From positions 1-64,000 of the forward strand of contig NZ_FOUY01000024.1 in the NCBI RefSeq assembly GCF_900115005.1: DNA of 64,000 nucleotides, written 5' to 3'. The position numbers and the translations under genes were made by a program. Below, one piece after another: positions 18,659 to 26,208 of this stretch. Every line of letters starts with the position of its first letter. Position 1 is the stretch's first letter. The DNA is from Pseudonocardia ammonioxydans. GTDB lineage: Bacteria; Actinomycetota; Actinomycetes; Mycobacteriales; Pseudonocardiaceae. The notes below the pieces were generated by a model, which saw only the letters and a list, made by a program, of their open reading frames with translations, had not been told where the DNA came from and searched no databases.

Positions 18659-19393
18659 ATGCCGGACGGCGACGACGGGGCGCTGCTCCTGAAGAGCCTG
18701 GACCGCGTGGCGCGGGACATGGTGCGCCGGCGGGACCACCACGACCTCGAGGAGACGGTCTCGGCGATCGTGCAGTCGGCCGTCCGGACGGTGCCCGGCG
18801 CCGACGTCGGCGGCCTGACCGTCACCCAGAACTCGCGGGTCTCGTCGAGGCACCCCACGGGCGACGAGCTCCACGGTCTCGACGAGCTGCAGTCCCGGCT
18901 CGGTGAGGGCCCCTGCATCACCGCCGCCGAGAACCCGCCGGAGGACGGCCTGGTCTACGCGCCCGACCTCGCCTCGGACGAGTGCACGCGGCGCTGGCCA
19001 CGCTTCGCCCCGGAGGCCGTCGAGCGCGGTTTCCGGTCCCTGCTGTCGACCCAGCTCGCGACCCGCGACGGCCTGTACGCCGCGCTCAACCTGTACTCGC
19101 ACCGGCCGGACGCGTTCGACGAGTCCGCGCGGATGCTGGCCGGGCTGTTCGGCCTGCAGGCGGCCGTGCTGCTCTACGGCGCGCACAATGCGTCCCACCT
19201 GCACACGGCCCTGGAGACGCGGGACCTGATCGGCCAGGCGAAGGGGATCCTGCAGGAACGGTTCGACGTGGACGAGGACCGGGCGTTCGCCATGCTCGCC
19301 CGCTCCTCGCAGGACACGAACATGAAGCTGGTCGCCGTCGCCCGGTGGCTGGTCGAGAACCGCGGCGCCACCCGCGCGGCGGGGCTCGGGTAG
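18659..19393 (+). CDS. GAF and ANTAR domain regulator
   Basis: 244 residues from ATG 18659 (GGACGGAG upstream). An earlier in-frame GTG at 18620 would add 13 residues. Residues about 25-165 form a GAF sensor (RTVPGADVGGLTVTQNSR, LGEGPCITAAENPPEDGLVY, LSTQLATRDGLYAALNLYS). Residues about 175-235 are an ANTAR RNA-binding domain (ETRDLIGQAKGILQERFDVDEDRAFAMLARSSQDTNMKL, given here as a run of adjacent motifs: DLIGQAKGILQERFDVDEDR and AFAMLARSSQDTNMKLV). ANTAR proteins prevent transcription termination by binding two-hairpin RNA. Its target is not evident. A second member of this architecture is at 39555. Confidence 0.92.
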   Translation: MPDGDDGALLLKSLDRVARDMVRRRDHHDLEETVSAIVQSAVRTVPGADVGGLTVTQNSRVSSRHPTGDELHGLDELQSRLGEGPCITAAENPPEDGLVYAPDLASDECTRRWPRFAPEAVERGFRSLLSTQLATRDGLYAALNLYSHRPDAFDESARMLAGLFGLQAAVLLYGAHNASHLHTALETRDLIGQAKGILQERFDVDEDRAFAMLARSSQDTNMKLVAVARWLVENRGATRAAGLG

Positions 19394-19409
19394 CCGGGCA
19401 GGCGCCGCT

Positions 19410-20801
19410 CTAGAACTGCAGCACGAGCTGCGCCACGCTGAAGTAGATGACCAGCCCGGTGGCGTCGACCAGGGTGGTCACCGCGGGGGCGGAGACCACC
19501 GCGGGGTCGATCCCGAGCCGCCGGGCGACCAGCGGCATCGTCGCCCCGATGGTCGCGGCCCAGGCGCAGATCGCGACCAGCGAGAGCCCGACGACGAGCG
19601 CGATCCGCGCGCCGACCAGCGCGGTCCCGATCACCAGTCCGGCGACCGCCAGCATCGCGCCCAGGACGGCACCCACCCGGGCCTCGCGCCACATCACCGC
19701 GAGCACGTCCGAGGGCCGCACCTCGCCGACCGCGAGCGCGCGGACGCTGGCCGTGGCGGCCTGGGCGCCGGCATTGCCCCCGGTGCCGATCAGCAGCGGG
19801 ACGAACAACGCCAGGGCGGTCACCTGAGCGAGGACGTCCTCGAAGTACTGCAGAACGTTCACCGTCAGCGTGGCGGCGACCAGGAGCAGCAGCAACCACA
19901 CGATCCGGGAGCGGGCCAGCGACAGCACGCCGACGGTCATGTAGTGCCCCGCCCACGGCGCGGCCCCGGACTGGCGGGCGACGTCCTCGGAGTCGGCGCG
20001 CTCGAGCTCGGTGACGGCGTCGTCGATCGTGACCAGGCCGAGCAGCCGCCGTTCGTCGTCGACCACCGGCAGCGCGATCCGGTCGGAGCCGCCGAGCAGG
20101 CGCGCGGCCTCCTCGCCGGTGGCGGTGGCCCGCACCCACGGGGCCCCGGTGTCGACGAGCTCGTCGAGCGGGGTGTCGGGCGGGCTGAGCACCAGCTCGC
20201 GCAGGGTCACCACCCCCTCGAGCCGCCGGCCCGGGCCGACGACCGGCAGTGTGTAGACGGTCTCGGCGGGGCCGCCGACCCGGCGCACCCGGGCCAGTGC
20301 CTCGGTCACGGTGCCACCGGCGTGCAGGCTCACGACCTCGGGCGTCATCAGCCGGCCCGCGGACCCGGCGGGGTACCCGAGCAGCGCGGCGGTGGCCCGG
20401 CGCCGGTCGGGGGCCAGCCCCGCGAGGACGCGGTGGGCCACCGACGCGGGCATCTCGCCGATCAGCCGGGCGCGGTCGTCCGGGTCGAGCCCCTCGACGA
20501 GCTCGGCGACCCGTTCCTCGCGCATGCCGTCGAGCACCCGGCGGGCACTGACCGCGTCGATCTCCTCGAACACCGATGCCGCGGTGTCCTTGTCCAGCAG
20601 GCGGAACAGCACCCCGGCATCGGCGGAGTCGCAGCGGGCGAGCGTCTCGGCCAGGTCGCGCGGGCTCAGCTCTCCCGCCCGGGCGGCGACCGCGGCGACA
20701 TCGCCGTCGGCCAGGGCGCGACCCAGCAGGCCGGTGAGCTGCTCGGCCCGGTCGGCCGCCGACCGGTCTGCTGCGGACGGCGTCGTGCTCCTCGCGTCCA
20801 T
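19410..20801 (-). CDS. mgtE: Magnesium transporter MgtE
   Basis: 463 residues from ATG 20801 (AAGAGGGGGA upstream). A Mg2+ channel gated by cytosolic Mg2+. The N-domain superhelix (LARCDSADAGVLFRLLDKD, LVEGLDPDDRARLIGEM, about 45-130) is followed by tandem CBS domains (TPEVVSLHAGGTVTEALARV; LPVVDDERRLLGLVTIDDAV, about 150-270). The pore domain has five helices and the signature LLIGTGGNAGAQAATASVRALAVG (here split: LLIGTGGNAGAQ and AATASVRALAVG) near residue 345. Together with mgtA just upstream it makes a magnesium uptake locus. Confidence 0.95.
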   Translation of the reverse strand: MDARSTTPSAADRSAADRAEQLTGLLGRALADGDVAAVAARAGELSPRDLAETLARCDSADAGVLFRLLDKDTAASVFEEIDAVSARRVLDGMREERVAELVEGLDPDDRARLIGEMPASVAHRVLAGLAPDRRRATAALLGYPAGSAGRLMTPEVVSLHAGGTVTEALARVRRVGGPAETVYTLPVVGPGRRLEGVVTLRELVLSPPDTPLDELVDTGAPWVRATATGEEAARLLGGSDRIALPVVDDERRLLGLVTIDDAVTELERADSEDVARQSGAAPWAGHYMTVGVLSLARSRIVWLLLLLVAATLTVNVLQYFEDVLAQVTALALFVPLLIGTGGNAGAQAATASVRALAVGEVRPSDVLAVMWREARVGAVLGAMLAVAGLVIGTALVGARIALVVGLSLVAICAWAATIGATMPLVARRLGIDPAVVSAPAVTTLVDATGLVIYFSVAQLVLQF

Positions 20802-20820
20802 GTCCCCCTCTTCCCCGTAA

Positions 20821-20893
20821 CCCTGTCCGGATGCGCCCTGTCCCGGATGCGCCCTGTCCCGGATGTGCCCTGCTCCGGATGTGCCCTGTGCGG
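20821..20893. repeat. Tandem 15-16 base repeats upstream of mgtE
   Basis: Four and a half copies of CCCTGTCCCGGATGCG-like units with 1-3 differences between copies. They occupy almost the entire tatA-mgtE gap, only about 20 bases before the mgtE start, so they lie in the mgtE leader or ribosome-access region. Confidence 0.85.
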
Positions 20894-20901
20894 GCCGGGG
20901 C

Positions 20902-21117
20902 TCAGCGACCGGGCGCCGGAGGCGGCCCGTTCCCGCCACGGTCCGCGTCGTCGTCCGCACCGGTCGGGTCCGGCCCGGCGTCGGCGTTCAGCTCGGCGCG
21001 CAGGATCCGGCTCGACCGGCCGACCGAGCGGGCCAGGTCGGGCAGCTTCCGCGCCCCGAACAGCAGCACGACGGCGAGCAGCACGATCAGGAGCTGGGTC
21101 GGTCCGGGAGGGGTCAT
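20902..21117 (-). CDS. TatA/E-type twin-arginine translocase-like protein
   Basis: 71 residues from ATG 21117, whose ATGA overlaps the stop of the P-type ATPase. One N-terminal helix (TQLLIVLLAVVLLFGARKLP), then the TatA hinge and amphipathic helix FGARKLPDLARSVGRSSRIL, then a charged tail (DPTGADDDADRGGNGPPPAPGR). The FGxxKLPxLxRS signature identifies TatA/E. No tatC or tatB is nearby. Its position between two Mg2+ transporters raises the question of whether it serves transporter assembly rather than general Tat export. Confidence 0.8.
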   Translation of the reverse strand: MTPPGPTQLLIVLLAVVLLFGARKLPDLARSVGRSSRILRAELNADAGPDPTGADDDADRGGNGPPPAPGR

Positions 21118-23819
21118 CGTCGGTCCTTGTCCGCCGGGTGGATGCCCAGCACGTGACGCAGGTAGAGCGACCGGGTCGCGGCCGCGCACAGCAGGAACGG
21201 GGTCACCACCGCGGCCAGCAGCGGCCACACCGCGGACGGCGGTGTGGCCATCCCCAAGAGCGGGGCGAGCGGCGTGAACGGCAGGGCGAGGCCGGTGGCC
21301 ACCACCGCGGTCACGGTCAGCACCACGGGACGGGTCGGGCGGCCGGCGCGGGTGCGCAGCAGGAGCAGCACCAGCACCTGGGACAGCACACCCTCCATGA
21401 ACCAGACGGCCTGGAAGACCGCCTGCTCCTGGGGTGTGTCCAGGCCCAGGTAGTGCCAGACGGCCCAGAACGTGACCAGGTCGAAGGCCGAGGACAGCGG
21501 CCCGAGGACCACCATGAACCGCAGCATCCCGCGGGTGTCCCAGCGCCGCGGCCGGGCGAGCCAGCCGGGTTCGACGCGGTCGAACGGGAGCGACAACGCC
21601 GCCATGCCGAACAGCACGCTCTGCAGTACCAGCTGCGTCGGCAGCAGCGGGAGGAACGGCAGCACCGCGGCGGCCACCACCACCGACAGCGCACTGCCGA
21701 CGTTGAGCGCCGCGGCCACCGTCAGGTAGCGGGTGGCGCGTCCGAGCGTGCGCCGTCCCTCCTCGACGGCGGTCACGACCGCACCGGGTCCACGGTCGGT
21801 GAGCACGATGTCGGCGGCCGCCCGGGCCGCCGGGACCGCACCGTCGACGCCGACCCCGACGTCGGCCACCCGCAGCGCGCCGACGTCGTTGACGCCGTCA
21901 CCGACGAAGCCGACGGTGTGCCCGGCGGCCTGCAGGGCCCTGACCACCCGCTCCTTCTGCAGCGGGCCGAGCCGGGTGAACAGCGTGGTCCGCGCCGCGG
22001 CGCGGGTCAGCGCACCGTCGTCGAGCGCGTCCAGGGCCGCCCCGTCGAGCACGTCCCCGACCTCGATACCCGCGCGGGCACAGACCTGCTCGGCGACCGT
22101 GGTGTCGTCGCCGGTCAGGACCTTCACGGCGACGCCCTGGGTGCGGAAGCGCTCGACGGCGGCGACCGCGGAGGCGCGCACCGGATCGACCATGCCGACG
22201 AACCCGAGGAGCAGCAGCTCGCGTTCGGGGTCCGGATCGTGCTCCGAGCCGTGCCGGGTCGCGACCGCGACCACCCGCATGCCGCCGGCCCGGTGACCGT
22301 CGGCCACGTCGGCCGCCGCGGCGCGCAGCGCCCGGGTGAACTCGACGGGTTCGCCGCCGCGGACCACGTGCGTGCAGCGGGGCAGCACGGTGTCCGGGTC
22401 CCCGCGCACGATCACCAGCGCGCCGGGCCGGTGACCGTCGCGCAGCACCACCGCGGCACGGCGCCGGAGGTGGTCGAACGGCAGCTCGTCGAGCGGGGCG
22501 AACAGTCCCCGGGCGAGCACCGTGGACCCGTCCCGGCCCGCCTCGGCCAGTGCCTCGTCGATCCCGTCGCGGGGCACGGTCTGGAACCGCACCGCGACCG
22601 CGGCGGCGTCGCCCGGGCCGGGATCGGGCCGGCCGTCGAGGTCGACCGAGTGGGTGAACACCACGCGGTCCTCGGTCAGCGTCCCGGTCTTGTCCAGACA
22701 GGCCACGTCGATCGCACCGAGGTCCTGGATGCCCTCCGGCCGGGTCACCAGCACGCCGGCGTCGCGGAGCCCGGCCGCGCCCCGCAGCAGGGTCGTCCCA
22801 ACGATGAGCGGGAGCAGCTCGGGAGCCAGCCCGACCGTCACCGCGACGGCGAACAGCAGCGCCTGCCGCACGTCCCCGGAGACCATCCCGTTCACGACCA
22901 GCACCAGCGGCGCGGCGACGAGCATGCACCGGACCAACGTCCAGCTCACCGACCGCACGCCACGGTCCACAGCGGACTCCGGACGGGGGTGACGGGCCCG
23001 GCCCGCGAGCTGTTCGGCGTGGGTCGCGGGGCCGGTGGCGAGGACGACGGCGGTGGCCTCGCCGCGGGTGATCGTGGCGCCGGCGAACAGCAACGACCCG
23101 AGCCCGGTCACCGGGCCCGCGGACCGCGGACGGCTCCGCATCCGGCGCCGCGCCGGCCCGCCACCGGACGCCCCGGCACCGACCGGCGGCGCCTTGGGCA
23201 CCGGCAGCAGCTCCCCGGAGAGCGCCGACTGATCGACCAGCAGGTCCCGGGCGCGCAGCAACCGGGCATCCGCGGGTACCGGGTCGCCGGCGTGGAGCAC
23301 GACGACGTCGCCCGGCACCAGGTCCTCCGGCGGTACCTCGCGCTCCCGCGGGGCCGATCCCGGCGCCGGGCGCCGCCGGACGGTGACGGTGGTGCCGATC
23401 CGGGCGCGCAGCACCCGGCCGGCGTGGTCGACGCGGACCCGGTGCCAGAGCCGCAGTGCGACACCGAGCACGGCGATCAGCAGAACCATGACGGCGCTCG
23501 CCGGGGCCTCGGCCAGTGCGAGCAGCGTGCCGAGCACGGCCATCAGCCCGGCGAACGGGCTCGCGAGGGCGTGACGGAACCAGCCCGCCGCCGCGCGGCG
23601 CTCGACCGCCGGCGCGTTCTCCCCGTACTCGACCAGTCGTGCCGTGGCGACGTCCTCGGTGAGGCCACGCCGGGAGGTCTCCAGACCGCGCAGCAGGACG
23701 AACGCGTCCGCATCGGCCCAGCGCCGCAGGGCCGCCTCGCCGTCCACGGCGGGCCGGCCGGGCGCGAGGGTCGACGCGGGACCCGCCGTGGCGCGAACCG
23801 CCTCGGTCGTCCGGTCCAT
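21114..23819 (-). CDS. mgtA: P-type ATPase, magnesium-translocating (MgtA/P3B type)
   Basis: 901 residues from ATG 23819, with GAGGAG upstream; the length fits MgtA (about 900). Phosphorylation motif CLDKTGTLTED (about 375-385), actuator loop LVDQSALSGELLPVPK (about 195), hinge VGFVGDGVNDVGALRVADVG (about 640), and the P3-type N-terminal cation-ATPase region (RGLTEDVATARLVEYGENAP). The C-terminal six-helix block ends in LYLRHVLGIHP. A Gly-rich insert (GAGASGGGPARRRMRSRPRS, about 220-240) is unusual. It takes up Mg2+ at low external concentration. Likely controlled by the divergent ArsR protein through the palindrome at 23871-23897. Confidence 0.9.
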   Translation of the reverse strand: MDRTTEAVRATAGPASTLAPGRPAVDGEAALRRWADADAFVLLRGLETSRRGLTEDVATARLVEYGENAPAVERRAAAGWFRHALASPFAGLMAVLGTLLALAEAPASAVMVLLIAVLGVALRLWHRVRVDHAGRVLRARIGTTVTVRRRPAPGSAPREREVPPEDLVPGDVVVLHAGDPVPADARLLRARDLLVDQSALSGELLPVPKAPPVGAGASGGGPARRRMRSRPRSAGPVTGLGSLLFAGATITRGEATAVVLATGPATHAEQLAGRARHPRPESAVDRGVRSVSWTLVRCMLVAAPLVLVVNGMVSGDVRQALLFAVAVTVGLAPELLPLIVGTTLLRGAAGLRDAGVLVTRPEGIQDLGAIDVACLDKTGTLTEDRVVFTHSVDLDGRPDPGPGDAAAVAVRFQTVPRDGIDEALAEAGRDGSTVLARGLFAPLDELPFDHLRRRAAVVLRDGHRPGALVIVRGDPDTVLPRCTHVVRGGEPVEFTRALRAAAADVADGHRAGGMRVVAVATRHGSEHDPDPERELLLLGFVGMVDPVRASAVAAVERFRTQGVAVKVLTGDDTTVAEQVCARAGIEVGDVLDGAALDALDDGALTRAAARTTLFTRLGPLQKERVVRALQAAGHTVGFVGDGVNDVGALRVADVGVGVDGAVPAARAAADIVLTDRGPGAVVTAVEEGRRTLGRATRYLTVAAALNVGSALSVVVAAAVLPFLPLLPTQLVLQSVLFGMAALSLPFDRVEPGWLARPRRWDTRGMLRFMVVLGPLSSAFDLVTFWAVWHYLGLDTPQEQAVFQAVWFMEGVLSQVLVLLLLRTRAGRPTRPVVLTVTAVVATGLALPFTPLAPLLGMATPPSAVWPLLAAVVTPFLLCAAATRSLYLRHVLGIHPADKDRR

Positions 23820-23870
23820 GGCGTGCTCCTCGGGTCCCGGGTCCCGGGCGCAGGACCCGCCGCGTACCGT

Positions 23871-23897
23871 AACAGTTGCGCGAATGGTGCAACTGTT
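23871..23897. promoter_or_regulatory. Perfect 9-9-9 inverted repeat, probable ArsR operator
   Basis: AACAGTTGC (23871-23879), a 9-base spacer, then GCAACTGTT (23889-23897). It lies in the 87-base divergent spacer between mgtA and the ArsR-type gene, 10 bases before that gene's ATG and 52 bases from the mgtA start. Its placement and perfect symmetry make it the likely site for the ArsR protein. Confidence 0.8.
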
Positions 23898-23906
23898 GGG
23901 AGAGCG

Positions 23907-24257
23907 ATGCCGGAGCGACCGGAGCCGCAGCTGCTCGATCCCGAACTGCTGGCCGACGCCGCAGCGGCGTTCGGCATGCTCAGCGCCCCCTCGCGGCTGC
24001 AGATCGTGTGGCTGCTCGCCGACGGGCCGTGCGACGTGGGCACCATCGCCGGCGCGCTCGGCCAGCCGGTCGCCGCGGTCAGCCAGCACCTCGCGAAGCT
24101 CAAGCTCGCCGGGCTCGTCCGGGCACGCCGCGAGGGGCGCCACCAGATCTACGTCATCGACGACCCCGATGTGGTCACGGTGGTGCGGTCGATCGTCTCG
24201 GCACAGCAGGCGCGGCGCCGCCCTCCGGACGGACGGCCGGCGCGGGGAAGCGCCTGA
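23907..24257 (+). CDS. ArsR/SmtB-family winged-helix regulator
   Basis: 116 residues from ATG 23907 (GGGAGAG upstream). Winged helix: AAAAFGMLSAPSRLQIVWLL, DGPCDVGTIAGALGQPVAAV, SQHLAKLKLAGLVRARREGR, HQIYVIDDPDVVTVV. A single Cys (DGPCDV) sits near the alpha-3 metal site. There is no classical ELCVCDL pair and no alpha-5 His pair, so metal ligands cannot be assigned. It faces mgtA across a perfect inverted repeat and is therefore its likely repressor. An ArsR protein over a Mg2+ pump is unusual. Confidence 0.88.
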   Translation: MPERPEPQLLDPELLADAAAAFGMLSAPSRLQIVWLLADGPCDVGTIAGALGQPVAAVSQHLAKLKLAGLVRARREGRHQIYVIDDPDVVTVVRSIVSAQQARRRPPDGRPARGSA

Positions 24258-24356
24258 CACCGCTGCGCCGGCATCGGCAGATCCGCCCGACCCACCCGTC
24301 CCCGAACCCGAGGAGCTCCCATCTCCGAGATCATCGAGTTCTTCGGCTCCGTCCCG

Positions 24357-25031
24357 GTGTGGGTGGTGGTGCTCGTCGCCGGCGTCGTCTCGCTCGGCGA
24401 GTGCACGCTCGCGGTCGGCCTGGTCCTGCCCGGCGAGACGGTGCTGCTCGCGGCCGCCATGGCCGTTCCCGACGTGCCGGCGGCGGCCCTGGTGACCGGC
24501 GTCGTCGCCGGCGCCGCGCTGGGCGGGGACGCCATCGGCTACACGATCGGCCGCCGGCTCGGCCCGCGGCTGCGTGAGACCCGCCTGATCCGCAGGATGG
24601 GACGCGACAGGTGGGACGACGCCGCCCGCACCCTGCGCCGGCACGGGCCGTGGGCGGTGCTCGGCGCGCGTTTCCTCCCGGTCGTGCGGACGATGACGCC
24701 GGCCGCGGCGGGGGCGTCGGGACTGCCGTTGCACCGTTTCCTGCCCGCCGCCGGTCTCGGCGCGACGGTCTGGGCGGCCCTGCACGTCACCGCCGGCTAC
24801 CTGCTCCGCGAGGCGGCCGAGCGGCTCGAGCACACCTTCGGCGTGCTCGGCTGGGTGGTGCTCGCCGTCGGGATCGTGGCCGGGGTGGCCGCCTGGAAGC
24901 TCCGCAGGCACCGCGCCGGTGCCCGCGCGCGACGAGCCCGCGCGGCGCCGACCGTGCCGGGAGGCGGCGCCGGCGACACCGGCCCGGGCGACGGCCGGGC
25001 GGTACGGCCGCTCCCGGTCACCCATGACTGA
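24357..25031 (+). CDS. DedA-family (SNARE-associated/VTT) membrane protein
   Basis: 224 residues from GTG 24357. DedA features: GECTLAVGLVLPGETVLLAAAM, GDAIGYTIGRRLGPRL, ARFLPVVRTMTPAAAGASG-L (the F-x-P-x-x-R-x-x-x-P-x-x-A-G signature), and several helices up to about residue 180, then a basic/acidic tail. Family members flip undecaprenyl phosphate or other lipid carriers across the membrane. The GTG lacks a ribosome site. Twelve codons upstream, AGGAG (24311-24315) precedes an in-frame ATC at 24321 that would give I-S-E-I-I-E-F-F-G-S, a DedA-like N-terminus, so a rare AUC start is possible. It overlaps the next gene by 8 bases. Confidence 0.88.
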   Translation: MWVVVLVAGVVSLGECTLAVGLVLPGETVLLAAAMAVPDVPAAALVTGVVAGAALGGDAIGYTIGRRLGPRLRETRLIRRMGRDRWDDAARTLRRHGPWAVLGARFLPVVRTMTPAAAGASGLPLHRFLPAAGLGATVWAALHVTAGYLLREAAERLEHTFGVLGWVVLAVGIVAGVAAWKLRRHRAGARARRARAAPTVPGGGAGDTGPGDGRAVRPLPVTHD

Positions 25032-26208
25032 ACCATCGCGCCGATCACGGCTGCGGGCCGGCGCGGCCCGGTTCGAGCGGGCCCCGTCGCTGCACCTGCT
25101 CCTGACCGTGGTCGGCGCGTTGCTGCTGGTCGGTCTCGTGATGGTGCTCTCGGCCTCCGCGGGCGGCCGCGGCGTGACCGACGGTGCCGCCACCGCCGCG
25201 CTCGTACGGCACCTGTTCTTCCTCGTCGCCGGCGCGATCGCGTTCGCCGTCGCGATGCGGGTCCCGCCGGCACGGATCCGCGCCTGGACCCCGGTGCTCC
25301 TGCTCCTGTGCCTGGTGGCGTTGATCGCCGTGCTCGTCCCCGGTGTCGGGGAGGTGCGCGGCGGTGCCCGGAGATGGGTCTCGATCGGCGGCCTCACCGT
25401 GCAGCCGGGCGAGCTGGCCAAGACGACGTTGCTGCTCTGGGGCGCGCACGTGCTCGCGTTGCGCGGGCGGACGGTGCGTCGCGGCGCCGTCGCCCTGCTC
25501 CCGGTGGTGCCGGTCGCGCTGTCGATGGCCGCACTGCTGATGCTGCAGCCTGCGCTGAGCACCACCGTCGCCCTCGGCGTGATCATGCTGGCGCTGCTGT
25601 GGTTCGCCGGGACACCGAGCAGGCTGCTGGCCGGGCTCTGCGGCGGTGCCGTGCTCGGTGTGGCCGTGCTGGGCTGGACCGCCGGGTACCGGCGCGACCG
25701 GATCGTCGCGTTCCTCGGTTCCGGCGACGAGCTCGGGGCCGGCTACCAGTCCCGGCAGGCGCTGCTCTCCCTCGCCGACGGCGGTGTGCTCGGCACCGGG
25801 CTCGGCCAGGGCCGCGCGAAGTGGGACTACCTGCCCAACGCGGCCAACGACTTCATCTTCGCCGTGATCGGTGAGGAGCTCGGCCTACTCGGCGGCCTCG
25901 CGGTGCTGGCCCTGTACGGCGCGCTCGGCCGGATCGGACTGCGCATCGCCGCCCGGACCGGGGACCCGTTCCTCCGCATCGTGTCCGCCGCCACCGCGAC
26001 CTGGTTCGTGGCACAGGCCGCGATGAACGTCGGCTACGTCGTGGGTCTCCTCCCGGTGACCGGGCAGCAGCTCCCGCTCGTGTCGGCGGGCGGGACCGCG
26101 TTGGTCAGCTCGATGTTCCTGCTCGGACTGCTGGCCAACGCCGCCCGCCTCGACGGTGTACCGCCGGTCAGCCCTTGGCCTTGGCGGTCCGGCGCAGCCG
26201 GGTGTTGA
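25024..26208 (+). CDS. FtsW/RodA/SpoVE-family SEDS protein
   Basis: 394 residues from ATG 25024, inside the 3' end of the DedA gene. Ten-helix SEDS glycosyltransferase that polymerises lipid II. Signatures: GGARRWVSIGGLTVQPGELAKTTLLLWGA (as GGARRWVSIGG and VQPGELAKTTLLLWGA, catalytic Arg/Glu region, about 115-140), QPALSTTVALGVIM, GYQSRQALLSLADGGVLGTG (large extracellular loop), NDFIFAVIGEELGLLG, and GQQLPLVSAGGTALVSSM near the end. It lacks the long FtsW C-terminal tail. No class B PBP lies beside it. Its last 41 bases overlap the convergent aldehyde dehydrogenase gene. Confidence 0.9.
   Translation: MTEPSRRSRLRAGAARFERAPSLHLLLTVVGALLLVGLVMVLSASAGGRGVTDGAATAALVRHLFFLVAGAIAFAVAMRVPPARIRAWTPVLLLLCLVALIAVLVPGVGEVRGGARRWVSIGGLTVQPGELAKTTLLLWGAHVLALRGRTVRRGAVALLPVVPVALSMAALLMLQPALSTTVALGVIMLALLWFAGTPSRLLAGLCGGAVLGVAVLGWTAGYRRDRIVAFLGSGDELGAGYQSRQALLSLADGGVLGTGLGQGRAKWDYLPNAANDFIFAVIGEELGLLGGLAVLALYGALGRIGLRIAARTGDPFLRIVSAATATWFVAQAAMNVGYVVGLLPVTGQQLPLVSAGGTALVSSMFLLGLLANAARLDGVPPVSPWPWRSGAAGC

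Noticed and set aside
19944-24257. 1437-codon rightward frame across mgtE, tatA and mgtA
   Set aside because: Antisense to three recognisable genes; only its last 116 codons, the ArsR protein, are real.
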